A model generated the notes under the pieces. It had not been told where the DNA came from. It saw only the letters and a program-made list of their open reading frames with translations, and did not search any database. Below are positions 15,130 to 23,444 of a stretch of DNA of 64,000 bases, in pieces (within the stretch, counting starts at the first letter, position 1; every line of letters starts with the position of its first letter). The translations under genes were made by a program, and so were the position numbers. This stretch comes from a bacterium (GTDB lineage: Bacteria; CAIWAD01): NCBI GenBank assembly GCA_030685015.1, contig JAUXWS010000100.1, positions 79,270 through 143,269 on the forward strand, in the 5' to 3' direction.

Positions 15130-16548
15130 TCATGGCCTCCCGGAAGTCATCGCCGGGCGTCCGCTACCGGGATGCGTGAGGGGGCTCAGGCCCGTAACGA
15201 AGCTGCAGGGCTCCACGGGGTAGCGCCGGCCGGTCTTGTCCACCCAGGTGATGCGCCAGAAGGTGCGCGTGCTAGGCGCCAGGCCGCTGATGGTGTGCTG
15301 GGTGTAATGTCCCTGGAGGATGGCGCGGCGCGCCACGGGCGAGAATTGCGCGTTGTACGCGATGTCCAGCTCGATGCGGGCCATGTCCTGCCGAGGCTTC
15401 CAGCGCAGGAGCACGGCGTGGGGTGGGACGTTGTGATCGCCGTCGCGCGGGGCGATCAGCTCTTCGACGCGCGGTTGGATGCCGACCACCATGCCCTGGA
15501 CGCTGGTGTAGTCGCGGATCCCGAATGGCGTGATGCTGTCCAGCGTGTACCAGCCGTTGTAGGACCCGCCCCAGCCGAAGTTGAGGTGCTTGTAGCCGTC
15601 GGATCGCCAACCATCCAGGTTGAATGCATGCCCGCCCGTGGGCCCTTGGCCGCGGTGGACGATGGGCCGGCCGGCCTGCAGCTCTTCTGGGATGAGTGCC
15701 TCCCATGTCTCCGGGGGCGTGGAGCTGCGCCACACCATGCGCGCCGTGTCGGCATAACGCAGGAAGAGGCGCAGGGCGGACACCACCATGGAGCTCTGGG
15801 CGCTGGAGCTGCTCGGGCCGTAATTCATGCGCACGCCCACGCCGGCCATGTAGAGCAGGCGCGCCACGGCGTCCGTGATGCCGGCGGCGGCCATGTCCTT
15901 CCATGCCGGGGTCTCCTCCGCCATGTACATGGTGATCTGGCCGTACCGATCGTGCTCGTAGCTCTGGACCCGCTGCCCGCGCCAGGGGTGCTGGTGGTGA
16001 AAGAGGACCTGGGCCAGGGCGACGGCCACGCAGCCCACGTAGGCGTGGCCACCAGGCCCTGCGGGATCGCTGGGGCAGTGGGCGTTCCACCCATTGCCCT
16101 GGTTCCATCTGGCGGCCAAGAGGGGTTGGATCTCGTCGACGGTGGGGGTGGCGGCGCGCCCGTTACTGTCCAGGAGGGCGTCCCACTTCTGGCGGTAGAT
16201 GTTGCTCCTGGCGGCCTTGTCCGGATCCGCCTGGCGGGCCAGCAGGATCTCCGTGCCCCAGCCGTGGAGGAGCTCGGCCAGCCCGGGGTGCATGGCCTGG
16301 CCGGTGAGGAACTCCCCTGCGGCAGCCCAGCCCAGGATAGGCTCCGCTTGCATGTCGCCGGCGACGAGGGCGAAGCCAACACCGTCGGACACGATGTGGA
16401 GCCCGGGGAGCTCATCATCCAGGGTGATGGTGTCGAGGACGACGGGTGCCATGCGCACGGCCTCCAGCACGCGGGGGCGCTCGAACCTGGACAGCCACGT
16501 GCTGGCGGCCTGCAGGGCAAGCTCGGGGGAAACGGGTTCTGCGCTCAT
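15130..16548 (-). CDS. C10-family (streptopain-like) cysteine protease
   Basis: 472 aa. Residues ~8-100 resemble the propeptide of C10 proteases (GFALVAGDMQAEPILGWAAA). The catalytic domain has Q150 (WNQGNGWN), the nucleophile C173 in HAYVGCVAVALAQ, H307 in GGHAFNLDGW, and W326 in HLNFGWGGSYNGW, the order seen in streptopain. A C-terminal ~80-residue Fn3-like domain follows. There is no signal peptide, unlike secreted C10 enzymes, so it would stay in the cytoplasm unless released by lysis. It overlaps the previous gene by 4 bases and is an unexpected cargo gene in a replication operon. Confidence 0.85.
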   Translation of the reverse strand: MSAEPVSPELALQAASTWLSRFERPRVLEAVRMAPVVLDTITLDDELPGLHIVSDGVGFALVAGDMQAEPILGWAAAGEFLTGQAMHPGLAELLHGWGTEILLARQADPDKAARSNIYRQKWDALLDSNGRAATPTVDEIQPLLAARWNQGNGWNAHCPSDPAGPGGHAYVGCVAVALAQVLFHHQHPWRGQRVQSYEHDRYGQITMYMAEETPAWKDMAAAGITDAVARLLYMAGVGVRMNYGPSSSSAQSSMVVSALRLFLRYADTARMVWRSSTPPETWEALIPEELQAGRPIVHRGQGPTGGHAFNLDGWRSDGYKHLNFGWGGSYNGWYTLDSITPFGIRDYTSVQGMVVGIQPRVEELIAPRDGDHNVPPHAVLLRWKPRQDMARIELDIAYNAQFSPVARRAILQGHYTQHTISGLAPSTRTFWRITWVDKTGRRYPVEPCSFVTGLSPLTHPGSGRPAMTSGRP

Positions 16549-17153
16549 GCGGGGGTCCTTTCAGTCTGCGGGATGGCGGTTGCGGCCGGCTGGCCCAGCG
16601 TGCGTAGGTGGAGGTCGACGGCACCGGTCAGATCTGCGATGTCCATGGCAAGGCCAAGGACGTCGTGGTGGGCTGGCATTGGCCACCAGGTGGCGGGGAG
16701 CTCCGTGCCCTCGGCCGGCGGCGTCGACCAGCTGGTGCGGCCGATGATGCCCATGGCCTGAAGGGCTGCCAGGGCGTTCACCACTTGGGTCGTGGACAAG
16801 CGGGTGACCAGGGACAGCCCGCGCGTGGCGGATCGCTGGGGTCCCATGAGGCAGATGGCGCCCAGCACGCGGCGATGGGTGGGGCCAAGCCCGTCAAGTG
16901 CCGTGGTGGGGCGCAGCAGGCCATCAGCCGGGGCCTGTGCAGCGATCCACTCCGCGTCGGCCCTGTGCCGCAATTGCTCGTAGGTCTCGTTGTAGCGGCC
17001 GACACAGGCAATGGCGCGTCCACACGCTGGGCACCAGCGCAGTTCGACGGCGGTCTTGGGTGGGTCGGTTTCCATGAGGGGATAGCTCAAGTGGCGCATG
17101 GTGTTTGGGTTGCTGCAGGCGCAGGGCCCGGGCTGGTCAAGGCATTCCTTCAC
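16545..17153 (-). CDS. Hypothetical protein with Cys motifs and winged-helix-like region
   Basis: 202 aa from GTG 17153 (AAGGAG upstream; an ATG at 17099 is the alternative). An early zinc-ribbon half (LRWCPACGRAIACVGRYNET) is followed by a region resembling a winged helix (RVLGAICLMGPQRSATRGLS, then STTQVVNALAALQAMGII). Probably DNA-binding. No named family. Confidence 0.6.
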   Translation of the reverse strand: MKECLDQPGPCACSNPNTMRHLSYPLMETDPPKTAVELRWCPACGRAIACVGRYNETYEQLRHRADAEWIAAQAPADGLLRPTTALDGLGPTHRRVLGAICLMGPQRSATRGLSLVTRLSTTQVVNALAALQAMGIIGRTSWSTPPAEGTELPATWWPMPAHHDVLGLAMDIADLTGAVDLHLRTLGQPAATAIPQTERTPA

Positions 17154-17157
17154 GTGA

Positions 17158-17541
17158 TCATTCTCCTTCGACTGGTCGGGTCATGGCTCGGCTGATCGCG
17201 CGGCCCGTTGCGATGAACCAGGTGTCGCTGTGGGGCGGGATGTTCGCCGGGTTGTGGGCTTGGTCGGCTTGGCGGCGCTGGACGTCCACCAGCCCATGTT
17301 CGCAGCAGGTGTCCCACAGGCGCAGGCGGCGTCCGGGCTCGCCGGTTGCCAGCTGCTCTCTGATCTCCAGCTGAGTGAGGTGCGGGCGCAGGGCGTCCAC
17401 CAGATCCTCCAGCAGGCGCTCGGCATAGGATCGCGGCAGGTCGGGCAGGTGGCGGTCGGGGATTTCCGCCTTCCAGCAGATGATGAGCGTGCAGTCCATC
17501 ACGAGACGCGCACCGCGATCGGTTGGAAGCCCAGGGCTCAT
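17158..17541 (-). CDS. Hypothetical protein, 127 aa
   Basis: Contains SYAERLLEDLVDALRPHLTQ and two cysteines (DTCCEHGL). Overlaps the previous gene by 4 bases. No family recognised. Confidence 0.6.
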   Translation of the reverse strand: MSPGLPTDRGARLVMDCTLIICWKAEIPDRHLPDLPRSYAERLLEDLVDALRPHLTQLEIREQLATGEPGRRLRLWDTCCEHGLVDVQRRQADQAHNPANIPPHSDTWFIATGRAISRAMTRPVEGE

Positions 17542-17822
17542 GGGTTGGTCCTAGCGGGGATGGCGGTCCAGTCTTGTGTGCGCAGCCAGGCCAGCAGGTC
17601 GATGCCGTCCATCGTGCCCTTCTGCCAGTGGGTGTCGATGTGCTTGCGAACGCGGGCCCGGGCGCGGCGCTGACGCACCTCGGGGGGAAGCTTCTGGTTC
17701 ATCCGCTTGGCGATGGCCATGGCGCCGGCGCGCATTGCTTTGTCGATGGCGATCAGGCTTTCGGTGGTTCCGATGTAGGGCCGGCCCAGGAAGAAGTGCC
17801 CGGTTGCGGGGTGACTAGCCAT
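17538..17822 (-). CDS. Hypothetical basic protein, 94 aa
   Basis: ATG 17822 overlaps the previous gene by 8 bases. It begins MASHPATGHFFLGRPYIGTT and has a strongly basic helix (PPEVRQRRARARVRKHIDTH), suggesting nucleic-acid binding. No family recognised. Confidence 0.6.
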   Translation of the reverse strand: MASHPATGHFFLGRPYIGTTESLIAIDKAMRAGAMAIAKRMNQKLPPEVRQRRARARVRKHIDTHWQKGTMDGIDLLAWLRTQDWTAIPARTNP

Positions 17823-18240
17823 GGATGTCGTCTCCCTTGCGCTGGGCATGCTGGGCGGCGTGAATGGCTCGTGTGATGCGCTTGGTGGCGTTCAGGACGT
17901 GGATCTGATTGTGGTAGATGGGCCCACCGGCAGTGACGGTATCCTGCAGGCAGCCCTTGACCAGGTCGTGCAGCTGGTTCTTGCGCAGGCCCCTGCATCG
18001 CAAGGCCACCAGGTGGGGTAGCTCGTCCCAGGACGTGTAGCGGGCGACATGCAGGGCGTCCATGATGTCGGCGAGCACCTCGGCCGCGCTCTTGGTGCTG
18101 GGCGGGGAGCCTTTGGTGGGTGCTGGCTGCTGCTCGGCTTTCGACTCGGCCTTCGGCTCGGCCTGCTGCTCGCAGACCTCGTTTACCAGGAATCTGTCGC
18201 CTGGGAGCAGGTCGTTGCGTCTGGAGCGATTGGGCGTCAT
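17815..18240 (-). CDS. Hypothetical protein, 141 aa
   Basis: ATG 18240 overlaps the HU gene stop (ATGA). A disordered Lys/Glu/Ala/Pro-rich stretch (residues ~25-55) is followed by a helical domain (SWDELPHLVALRCRGLRKNQ). No family recognised. Confidence 0.6.
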   Translation of the reverse strand: MTPNRSRRNDLLPGDRFLVNEVCEQQAEPKAESKAEQQPAPTKGSPPSTKSAAEVLADIMDALHVARYTSWDELPHLVALRCRGLRKNQLHDLVKGCLQDTVTAGGPIYHNQIHVLNATKRITRAIHAAQHAQRKGDDIHG

Positions 18241-18527
18241 GACGCACAGCCCTTCCTGCGCGCGTTGGCGGTTCTGGCTCTCAGGTGGGCACGCAGGAGG
18301 GGCGAGGGGCTGAAGGCAATCTGATGTTTGTCCTGGCCTTTCCAGGGCCGAACCCGGCACGCGAGGATGCCGATGTGCTCCAGGCTCAGGGCGTCACCGG
18401 GCTGCAGCGTCTCGGTCAAGTCCAGCATGGCCCGGATCACGTCGCCCACCGCCCGTTGCCCATCGCGCGCCGAGTATCCGTAGGCGGCGCGCAGGCGTTT
18501 GACCAGGTCCTTCTTCGAGTAGTTCAT
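18237..18527 (-). CDS. HU/IHF-family DNA-bending protein
   Basis: 96 aa from ATG 18527 (GAGGA upstream). MNYSKKDLVKRLRAAYGYSA, then DVIRAMLDLTETLQPGDALS matches the HU/IHF dimer helices and the start of the arm; the C-terminal SPSPLLRAHLRART follows the usual PxxxVxF..K region. It would bend DNA at the origin, attachment site or promoters of the element. Confidence 0.85.
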   Translation of the reverse strand: MNYSKKDLVKRLRAAYGYSARDGQRAVGDVIRAMLDLTETLQPGDALSLEHIGILACRVRPWKGQDKHQIAFSPSPLLRAHLRARTANARRKGCAS

Positions 18528-18585
18528 GCAGTGTCCTCGCATGGAGAGTGCCGGGGCCGCGGGCGCCCCGGCCGTCCGGGGTGGG

Positions 18586-19191
18586 CTATTCGCCGAAAGG
18601 ATCGCCGGCTTCCGGCGCCTGCGTTCCCGCGTCGTCCTCGGGTTCGGGCACGGGTTGGCTGCGACGACGGCTGGGGGGCATGGGCAGCACCAGGGCGGGT
18701 GCCTTGCCGGCATCGTCTCCGTCTCCGTCTCCGTCTCCGGCGGCGGCTCCGGCTGCGGCATCCTGGCCCGTGGGCTTGCCCAGTTCGATGAGGGTCACGC
18801 GGCCGGTGAGCTCGTCGAAGTCCGCGCGGTAGTGGAACTCCTGCATGAACAGGGGGTAGCGCTTGCGCATGGCGTTCAGGTCATCGCCGGGCTGGCGCAG
18901 CTTGACCAGCAGTCCCTCCACGTAGGCGATCGTGGCCTGGCAGCGGATCACGTCGTTCATCTTCTCGCAGGACTTCAAGGCCACGGCCGCGGCATTTGAG
19001 TCGGCCAGCATGCTGCCGAAGATGGCGGGCCAGCCTGGGCTACTGGTGGTGGCCCGGAAGGTGAACGCCTCCTTCAGCAGGCGGTCATAGGCGTCCACGT
19101 CCGCGTTGGGTGGTTTCCCCTCTTGCCCTTCATTTGCTGCCTTCAGCCGGTCCGGATCGGGCTGGCGGGGTTCGCGCTTCTCGTGTCTCAT
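18586..19191 (-). CDS. Hypothetical acidic-tail protein, 201 aa
   Basis: ATG 19191 follows GGAGA. The N-terminal part is charged; a helical core includes AIFGSMLADSNAAAVALKSC and EGLLVKLRQPGDDLNAMRKR. The C-terminus is disordered with a GDGDGDGDD run (from GTCTCC tandem repeats at ~18716-18738) and ends EAGDPFGE. The shape, core plus acidic disordered tail plus short tip, recalls single-strand-binding or recombination accessory proteins, but no family is recognised. Confidence 0.6.
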   Translation of the reverse strand: MRHEKREPRQPDPDRLKAANEGQEGKPPNADVDAYDRLLKEAFTFRATTSSPGWPAIFGSMLADSNAAAVALKSCEKMNDVIRCQATIAYVEGLLVKLRQPGDDLNAMRKRYPLFMQEFHYRADFDELTGRVTLIELGKPTGQDAAAGAAAGDGDGDGDDAGKAPALVLPMPPSRRRSQPVPEPEDDAGTQAPEAGDPFGE

Positions 19192-19210
19192 GTGGGTCTC
19201 CATTTGGGTG

Positions 19211-19702
19211 TTACTGGTGGTGTGCATTTGGCGGGGGCGTGGCCTCGTCGCCACGATAGGCGGACAAGGCGACATCCAGAGTGGTGACGGCGTCATCGCG
19301 CAGGGTCGCGTCGCGGCGGGTTTCGGGGTGCATGACCGCCAGCAGCTCGCGCGCGCCGGCGAGGGCGTTCAGCATATTGGCCATGCGCAGGAGCAGGGAT
19401 TCCCGGGCGCGCTTGTCGTCCAGGGCCGCGCCTTCCTGCACGCGCTCGCGCAACACGGCGGCTTCCAAGTGGCCCATCTCGCCCGTGCCCAGGATCACTT
19501 CGGCCAGCAGGGTTAACACGGCTGCAGCGGCCTCGGACTGCGCAGCCGTGGGCAGGGCGGCGTCCGACAAGCCGCGCGCCAGGCTGCGGCGCCACAAGGC
19601 GCGGTCGGAAGCCAGCCGGCGGCGCAGGTGGATGCGGAACCAGATGATGGCCGTGGCCACGGTGATGGCGACCAGCGCCAGGCAGGTGAGGGGGTGGATC
19701 AT
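19211..19702 (-). CDS. Single-pass membrane protein, 163 aa
   Basis: One N-terminal transmembrane helix (LTCLALVAITVATAIIWF) with no cleavage site is followed by a basic stretch and a helical cytoplasmic domain. No lysis-protein family is evident. Overlaps the next upstream gene by 4 bases. Confidence 0.6.
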   Translation of the reverse strand: MIHPLTCLALVAITVATAIIWFRIHLRRRLASDRALWRRSLARGLSDAALPTAAQSEAAAAVLTLLAEVILGTGEMGHLEAAVLRERVQEGAALDDKRARESLLLRMANMLNALAGARELLAVMHPETRRDATLRDDAVTTLDVALSAYRGDEATPPPNAHHQ

Positions 19703-19965
19703 GGGGTTGGCTCCTGTCGATGGGAGAGGATGAAGTCAGCGACGTCGATGGCGCGGTAGAGGACGGCCTTGCAAACCTTGGTGTGGGCGATTCCAAGTCG
19801 CCCTGCTTGCCTACGGGTTCGAAGCGTGATGGGGCTGATGCGCAATACCTTAGCCAGTTCGTTCTCAGTTAGAAACGTTGGCAAGGCCGGCGAGGCGTAG
19901 CCGAGCTCTGCGTAGATGGCGGTGATGAGGTCCTGGCGCTGCGCGTCTCTGGTGGTGGTTGTCAT
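19699..19965 (-). CDS. Excisionase/MerR-like helix-turn-helix protein, 88 aa
   Basis: FLTENELAKVLRISPITLRT, then a recognition helix and YRAIDVADFI match the helix-turn-helix-17/excisionase type, which binds DNA as small winged-helix proteins. It may act as a recombination directionality factor or a regulator. It is far from the integrase gene (34.7 kb), which weakens the excisionase reading. Confidence 0.7.
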   Translation of the reverse strand: MTTTTRDAQRQDLITAIYAELGYASPALPTFLTENELAKVLRISPITLRTRRQAGRLGIAHTKVCKAVLYRAIDVADFILSHRQEPTP

Positions 19966-20198
19966 CGTGCTGCCACCAGGCGGTTGATGCGCCTGGAGGC
20001 CCTTGCCATCTGGCGGCGTGTTCTTGCCAGCTGCTTCGTGCGGGACCGCCCGCGGCGCACCTTGGCACGACTTGCCTTGCGCAGGCGCTGTTCGGATTCA
20101 GTCAACCGAGGGGTGGCAGGTTTGCGGCGCGGGGATTGCCGGGGGCTGTTGGCCATCATCAGCGCCGTGGCCAAGAGGCCCATGCTGTGCGCGCTCAC
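19962..20198 (-). CDS. Highly basic protein, 78 aa
   Basis: GTG start at 20198, overlapping the previous gene by 4 bases. Arg/Lys content is very high (LRKASRAKVRRGRSRTKQLA). Probably binds DNA or RNA; no family. Confidence 0.55.
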   Translation of the reverse strand: MSAHSMGLLATALMMANSPRQSPRRKPATPRLTESEQRLRKASRAKVRRGRSRTKQLARTRRQMARASRRINRLVAAR

Positions 20199-20620
20199 GC
20201 GTGGCCTCCTTCCATCAGCGGGTCGATGCCGTGGGGGCGCGCGCTGGGCGTGGTGTCCTCTTCTTCGATCCCTGATTCGGGCAAAGTCTCTAGGGTGTAG
20301 ACCGGGATCCCGCGCTCCATGGCGTCTGCGTACTCATCGCGGCATCCTTGGCTCCGTGTCCAATCGCCTGCCATGAGCACGGCTTCGCAGGTTCGCATGA
20401 GGCCCAGTGTGCCAGCCAGCCAGAGCTCGTTGTCGATCTCGGGCGCCAGCCGGTCAAACCCGCCCGTGTTGACCGTGGGCATGACGGGGTACCAGCCGCG
20501 CCTGGCGGCCGCAAGGCCAGCCAGCTTGGCGCCCTGGACGTGCATGTCCGTCAGCTCGGGCGAGCCCGCCGTGTAGGGGTGCGCGATGTAGCAGCGCGGG
20601 GGGATGAAGGGGTGATGCAA
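20195..20620 (-). CDS. DUF4406/DUF1937-like protein (nucleoside deoxyribosyltransferase fold)
   Basis: 141 aa from TTG 20620, preceded by GGAGG. CYIAHPYTAG at residues 9-18, then WYPVMPTVNTGGF, and LMAGDWTRSQGCRDEYADAM match the nucleoside 2-deoxyribosyltransferase-like fold of DUF4406/DUF1937 phage proteins (the catalytic-type Glu lies in the DEYADAM helix). It likely acts on nucleotides. First gene after the 46-bp repeat at 20643-20688. Confidence 0.75.
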   Translation of the reverse strand: MHHPFIPPRCYIAHPYTAGSPELTDMHVQGAKLAGLAAARRGWYPVMPTVNTGGFDRLAPEIDNELWLAGTLGLMRTCEAVLMAGDWTRSQGCRDEYADAMERGIPVYTLETLPESGIEEEDTTPSARPHGIDPLMEGGHA

Positions 20621-20642
20621 GGGTCAGCCTCCGCCATTGGTG

Positions 20643-20688
20643 TTTCCCACCAACTGCGAGGCGAAAAGGGCGTTTTTGGACAGGGGGT
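20643..20688 (-). repeat. 46-bp perfect direct repeat, copy 1 (candidate promoter)
   Basis: This segment is identical base for base to 32805-32850. Read on the minus strand it begins ACCCCCTGTCCAAAAACGCC and ends GTTGGTGGGAAA, 22 bases before the TTG start at 20620. It occupies the gap between two genes of the operon. Confidence 0.75.
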
Positions 20689-20702
20689 GAGAAAAACTTC
20701 AG

Positions 20703-21119
20703 CTAGATCGGCATGATCTCGGCTTTCCAGGAACGCCGGATGATTACGATCTCGGCCGTCCGTGGAGATTGAAAGGCGGCCATTGGGCCCAGCTTGCGGC
20801 CTTCGCTTAGGTCGTCCATCAGGTCATGCAGCATGATCATGCCTGCCCGGCGGAACACGGCCCATGCGGCGCGCTGGCCATACTTGCTGCGGCCGGCAGC
20901 GATGTAGGCCTTCCGTGCACGGCGGATGAGGGCTTCCAGCCAATCCTCCCTGGCAAGGCCCGCACAGCAATGCTGCTTGACGGCGTCCAGATACGTGTAG
21001 CCCGATTCGTCCACGCCAAAGGCGGCCAGGAACTCCCAGTTGAGCCAGCGCGGCTCCGTGTTCACGTCGTGGCGCACGTGCTTGCGGCGTGGGGTCGATG
21101 GCTTCGCCATGGCGGGCAA
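20703..21119 (-). CDS. Hypothetical protein, 138 aa
   Basis: A basic N-terminus is followed by a helical domain (YLDAVKQHCCAGLAREDWLE, WAVFRRAGMIMLHDLMDDLS). No family recognised. Stops just before the 46-bp repeat. Confidence 0.6.
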   Translation of the reverse strand: MPAMAKPSTPRRKHVRHDVNTEPRWLNWEFLAAFGVDESGYTYLDAVKQHCCAGLAREDWLEALIRRARKAYIAAGRSKYGQRAAWAVFRRAGMIMLHDLMDDLSEGRKLGPMAAFQSPRTAEIVIIRRSWKAEIMPI

Positions 21120-21137
21120 GGCCCTCCGGATGGGTGG

Positions 21138-21764
21138 CTACGCTATCTCTCGCTGAAGCGCCATGGCCGCGTCCAGCAGGCGCAGGGCCTGGTCGCGTTC
21201 CAGCGGACGCGGCCAGCTGCCAATCACGGTCTGGCCATCCGCCAGGGACTGCAGGACATCAGCGGCCGCGGCCAGGCAATCCGCCTGCACCTCCATGAGC
21301 AACTGCAGCCGCAGGGGAAGCGGCTGCGCGGCGCTGGCCAGGATGCAGACCTGGTGGACGCTTCGGATCCGATCGCCCAGCACGGCTGGCGGGGAAGCCC
21401 GCACCTGCTCGATGATGGTCTCGAACTCGCGCGCCAGCTGCGCGGCCTCCTCCTGCGCTTGCGCCTGGACGAAGGCCCGACGGAGGAGATTGCGCGCGCT
21501 GATGCGCTCCGCCCTGCCCGAGTCCTCCCCGGACACGAGAAGGTCGCGTGCCGCCAGCTCATGCCTCTGCCGGGTCAGGAAATAGGCGCCGCGGATGTCG
21601 CGCGTGGAAAACGGTTGCAGGCGCCCGAGCTTCTCGTCCAGGGACAGGGCCTGCCGATCCAGTAGCTGCAGGATCTCCCAGGCGCCCGGCGTGGCGAAGA
21701 AGGCCGGCCGCTCGCCGGATGGCCATCGGTCGATGGCGTCAGTTGGCACTGGCCACCTCGCCAT
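21138..21764 (-). CDS. Hypothetical helical protein, ~208 aa
   Basis: Start uncertain (ATG 21764; TTG 21782 or GTG 21749 are alternatives), in all cases overlapping the end of the SMC-like gene. Long helices with many Ala/Glu/Gln (FVQAQAQEEAAQLAREFETI) suggest a coiled coil. It may be a partner of the ATPase encoded just upstream; no family recognised. Confidence 0.6.
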   Translation of the reverse strand: MARWPVPTDAIDRWPSGERPAFFATPGAWEILQLLDRQALSLDEKLGRLQPFSTRDIRGAYFLTRQRHELAARDLLVSGEDSGRAERISARNLLRRAFVQAQAQEEAAQLAREFETIIEQVRASPPAVLGDRIRSVHQVCILASAAQPLPLRLQLLMEVQADCLAAAADVLQSLADGQTVIGSWPRPLERDQALRLLDAAMALQREIA

Positions 21765-23058
21765 CCACGATGTGGATTCCAATCTCCTCGCTGGTGGCCA
21801 GCTCCATCAAGACCAGCACGCCGTGCTCGGCGGCCCACTCCGAAACCCGGGCCCGGGTCTTCTCAGTCATCATCGAGGCCTCGCGCAGGGCCAGGAACTT
21901 GAGCTTCGGATGCATGGCCGCGCCCATGGCCAGGGACACCTCCAGGCGCTGGGCGTCGCTGGCCTGCTCGAACGGCCGATCCTTGTAAGTCACCTGGCCC
22001 TCGTCGGTGATGGACAGCCCGTCGATGGGGAAGTGGGCTGACAGAATCACTTGGCTGATCTCGTCGTCGACGGCGTCAATGCGGGTCGTCAGATCGGCGC
22101 TCTCTTTCTGCAGGCCCTTCACCGAGGTCTCCTCCTCGCGGTAGCGCTGGGCGCCGCGCGCCTTCTCGTTGGTCTCCTCGGCCGTGGCCAGCTGGGTCTC
22201 CAGGTCCTGCAGCTTCGGATCCACCAGCGCATCCACCTCGGCCTTCAGATCGCGGCCCGTTTCCACCAGCTCAGTAACGCGCGTGCGCGCGGCTTCCAGC
22301 TCCTCTTCCAAGCGCTTGACCTCGGCCTTGGCAGTGACATGCGCCTGGCGCAGATCTTGGAGTTCCTGCCGCTTGGCGTCGTGGGCCTTCTTCAGCGCTC
22401 TTGCAGCTTCCAGATCCTGTGACAGCTCGGTCAGGCTGACCAGCGCTGGCGCGTCCTTGCCCGGCATGGGCAGCGCCTCCAACCTGGACTCGGCGCTCTT
22501 GAGGTCGCGGTTCACGTCGGTGCGCTGGTCGTACACGATCTGGCGCTTCTGTTTCAGCGCATCGATGGGCGCTTTCACGCCGGCCATATCGATCAAGACG
22601 CGACTGCGCCCTTCGGGCTTCATGCGGATGAACTCGGAGGGGTCGAAGGTCAGCGTGTTGAAGAAGGCGTCCAGGATGGTCTGCGGGCTGGGGAAGCTCC
22701 CCTTGTCCGGCGTCCAGATCTTCAGGCCCCAGCCGCCCTCAACCGTGACGGTGCGTGTCACGCGGATCCGGCGCAGGCTCTCCGGGCATGCGTCGTCCTC
22801 GGGGGCGAGGTCCAACGTGATCTCCGCCTGCTCCGCGCCCTCGTGCACGGGCTCGCGCGGCGTGACCTTGGCGCCGCCCAGGGCGGTCCAGATGGCCTGG
22901 ATGACGCTGGTCTTGCCCTCGCCGTTCTCGCCGGAGAGGATGGCGGTGTGGGCCTTCGGGTCGAAGGCGATCTGCACGGCCTTCAGGCGCAGGAAGTTCT
23001 CGGCCTTGAGGGCGATGATGCGGTAGCTGTCCGCCAGTTTGTGCGGTTCTTTAGGCAT
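21739..23058 (-). CDS. SMC/RecF-like coiled-coil ATPase
   Basis: 439 aa. Walker A GENGEGKT at residues 43-50, preceded by ENFLRLKAV (RecF/SbcC-type start). Long coiled coil ~200-330 (VKRLEEELEAARTRVTELVE). Near the C-terminus are a signature-like FEQASDAQRLEVSLAMGAAM and a degenerate Walker B (LKFLALREASMM, with Arg where most ATPases have Asp). Phage homologues act in recombination or replication-fork repair. Overlaps neighbours on both sides, so it is co-translated with 21138-21764. Confidence 0.8.
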   Translation of the reverse strand: MPKEPHKLADSYRIIALKAENFLRLKAVQIAFDPKAHTAILSGENGEGKTSVIQAIWTALGGAKVTPREPVHEGAEQAEITLDLAPEDDACPESLRRIRVTRTVTVEGGWGLKIWTPDKGSFPSPQTILDAFFNTLTFDPSEFIRMKPEGRSRVLIDMAGVKAPIDALKQKRQIVYDQRTDVNRDLKSAESRLEALPMPGKDAPALVSLTELSQDLEAARALKKAHDAKRQELQDLRQAHVTAKAEVKRLEEELEAARTRVTELVETGRDLKAEVDALVDPKLQDLETQLATAEETNEKARGAQRYREEETSVKGLQKESADLTTRIDAVDDEISQVILSAHFPIDGLSITDEGQVTYKDRPFEQASDAQRLEVSLAMGAAMHPKLKFLALREASMMTEKTRARVSEWAAEHGVLVLMELATSEEIGIHIVDGEVASAN

Positions 23059-23431
23059 GGGGCGTCTCCAGGTTGGTGCTGTGTTGCAGGCGATTCATGC
23101 GCGCCCAGACGTCGTGCAGGGCGGCGCGGTAGGAATGATCGGCGGCGGCCGTGGTAGCGGCCTCGGTCTTGAAATTGAAATAGGTGATGCAGCGTGCGAG
23201 GGCCTCCACCACAGCCCGGAGCTGGCGCTCGTCCACGATGATTCGCCAGCGGTAGTCGGCGCTCGGCGTTTCGATGATCTGGCCCAGGGACATGCGGGCC
23301 ATCATATCCAGGTCCATGTGGACGGAGAGGCGTTCCAGGTGCTGGCGGTCGCGGGCCCGGATCTGGTAGCGGTCCGGTTCCAGCCGGCTGCGGGTGATGC
23401 TGTAGTAGCCCAGGGTGGTGAACAGCCACAT
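23051..23431 (-). CDS. Hypothetical protein, 126 aa
   Basis: ATG 23431 follows GAAAGGA. WLFTTLGYYSITRSRLEPDR at the start, then a helical region and RWRIIVDERQLRAVVEALAR. It overlaps the SMC-like gene by 8 bases. No family recognised. Confidence 0.65.
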   Translation of the reverse strand: MWLFTTLGYYSITRSRLEPDRYQIRARDRQHLERLSVHMDLDMMARMSLGQIIETPSADYRWRIIVDERQLRAVVEALARCITYFNFKTEAATTAAADHSYRAALHDVWARMNRLQHSTNLETPHA

Positions 23432-23444
23432 GGGATTGGTCCTT

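Noticed and set aside
15073..16761. 562-codon plus-strand frame opposite the C10 protease
   Set aside because: Shadow frame of a GC-rich gene; the protease on the minus strand has all catalytic motifs.
18716..18738. GTCTCC tandem repeat as a separate regulatory element
   Set aside because: It encodes the GDGDGD run of the 18586-19191 protein in frame and needs no other explanation.
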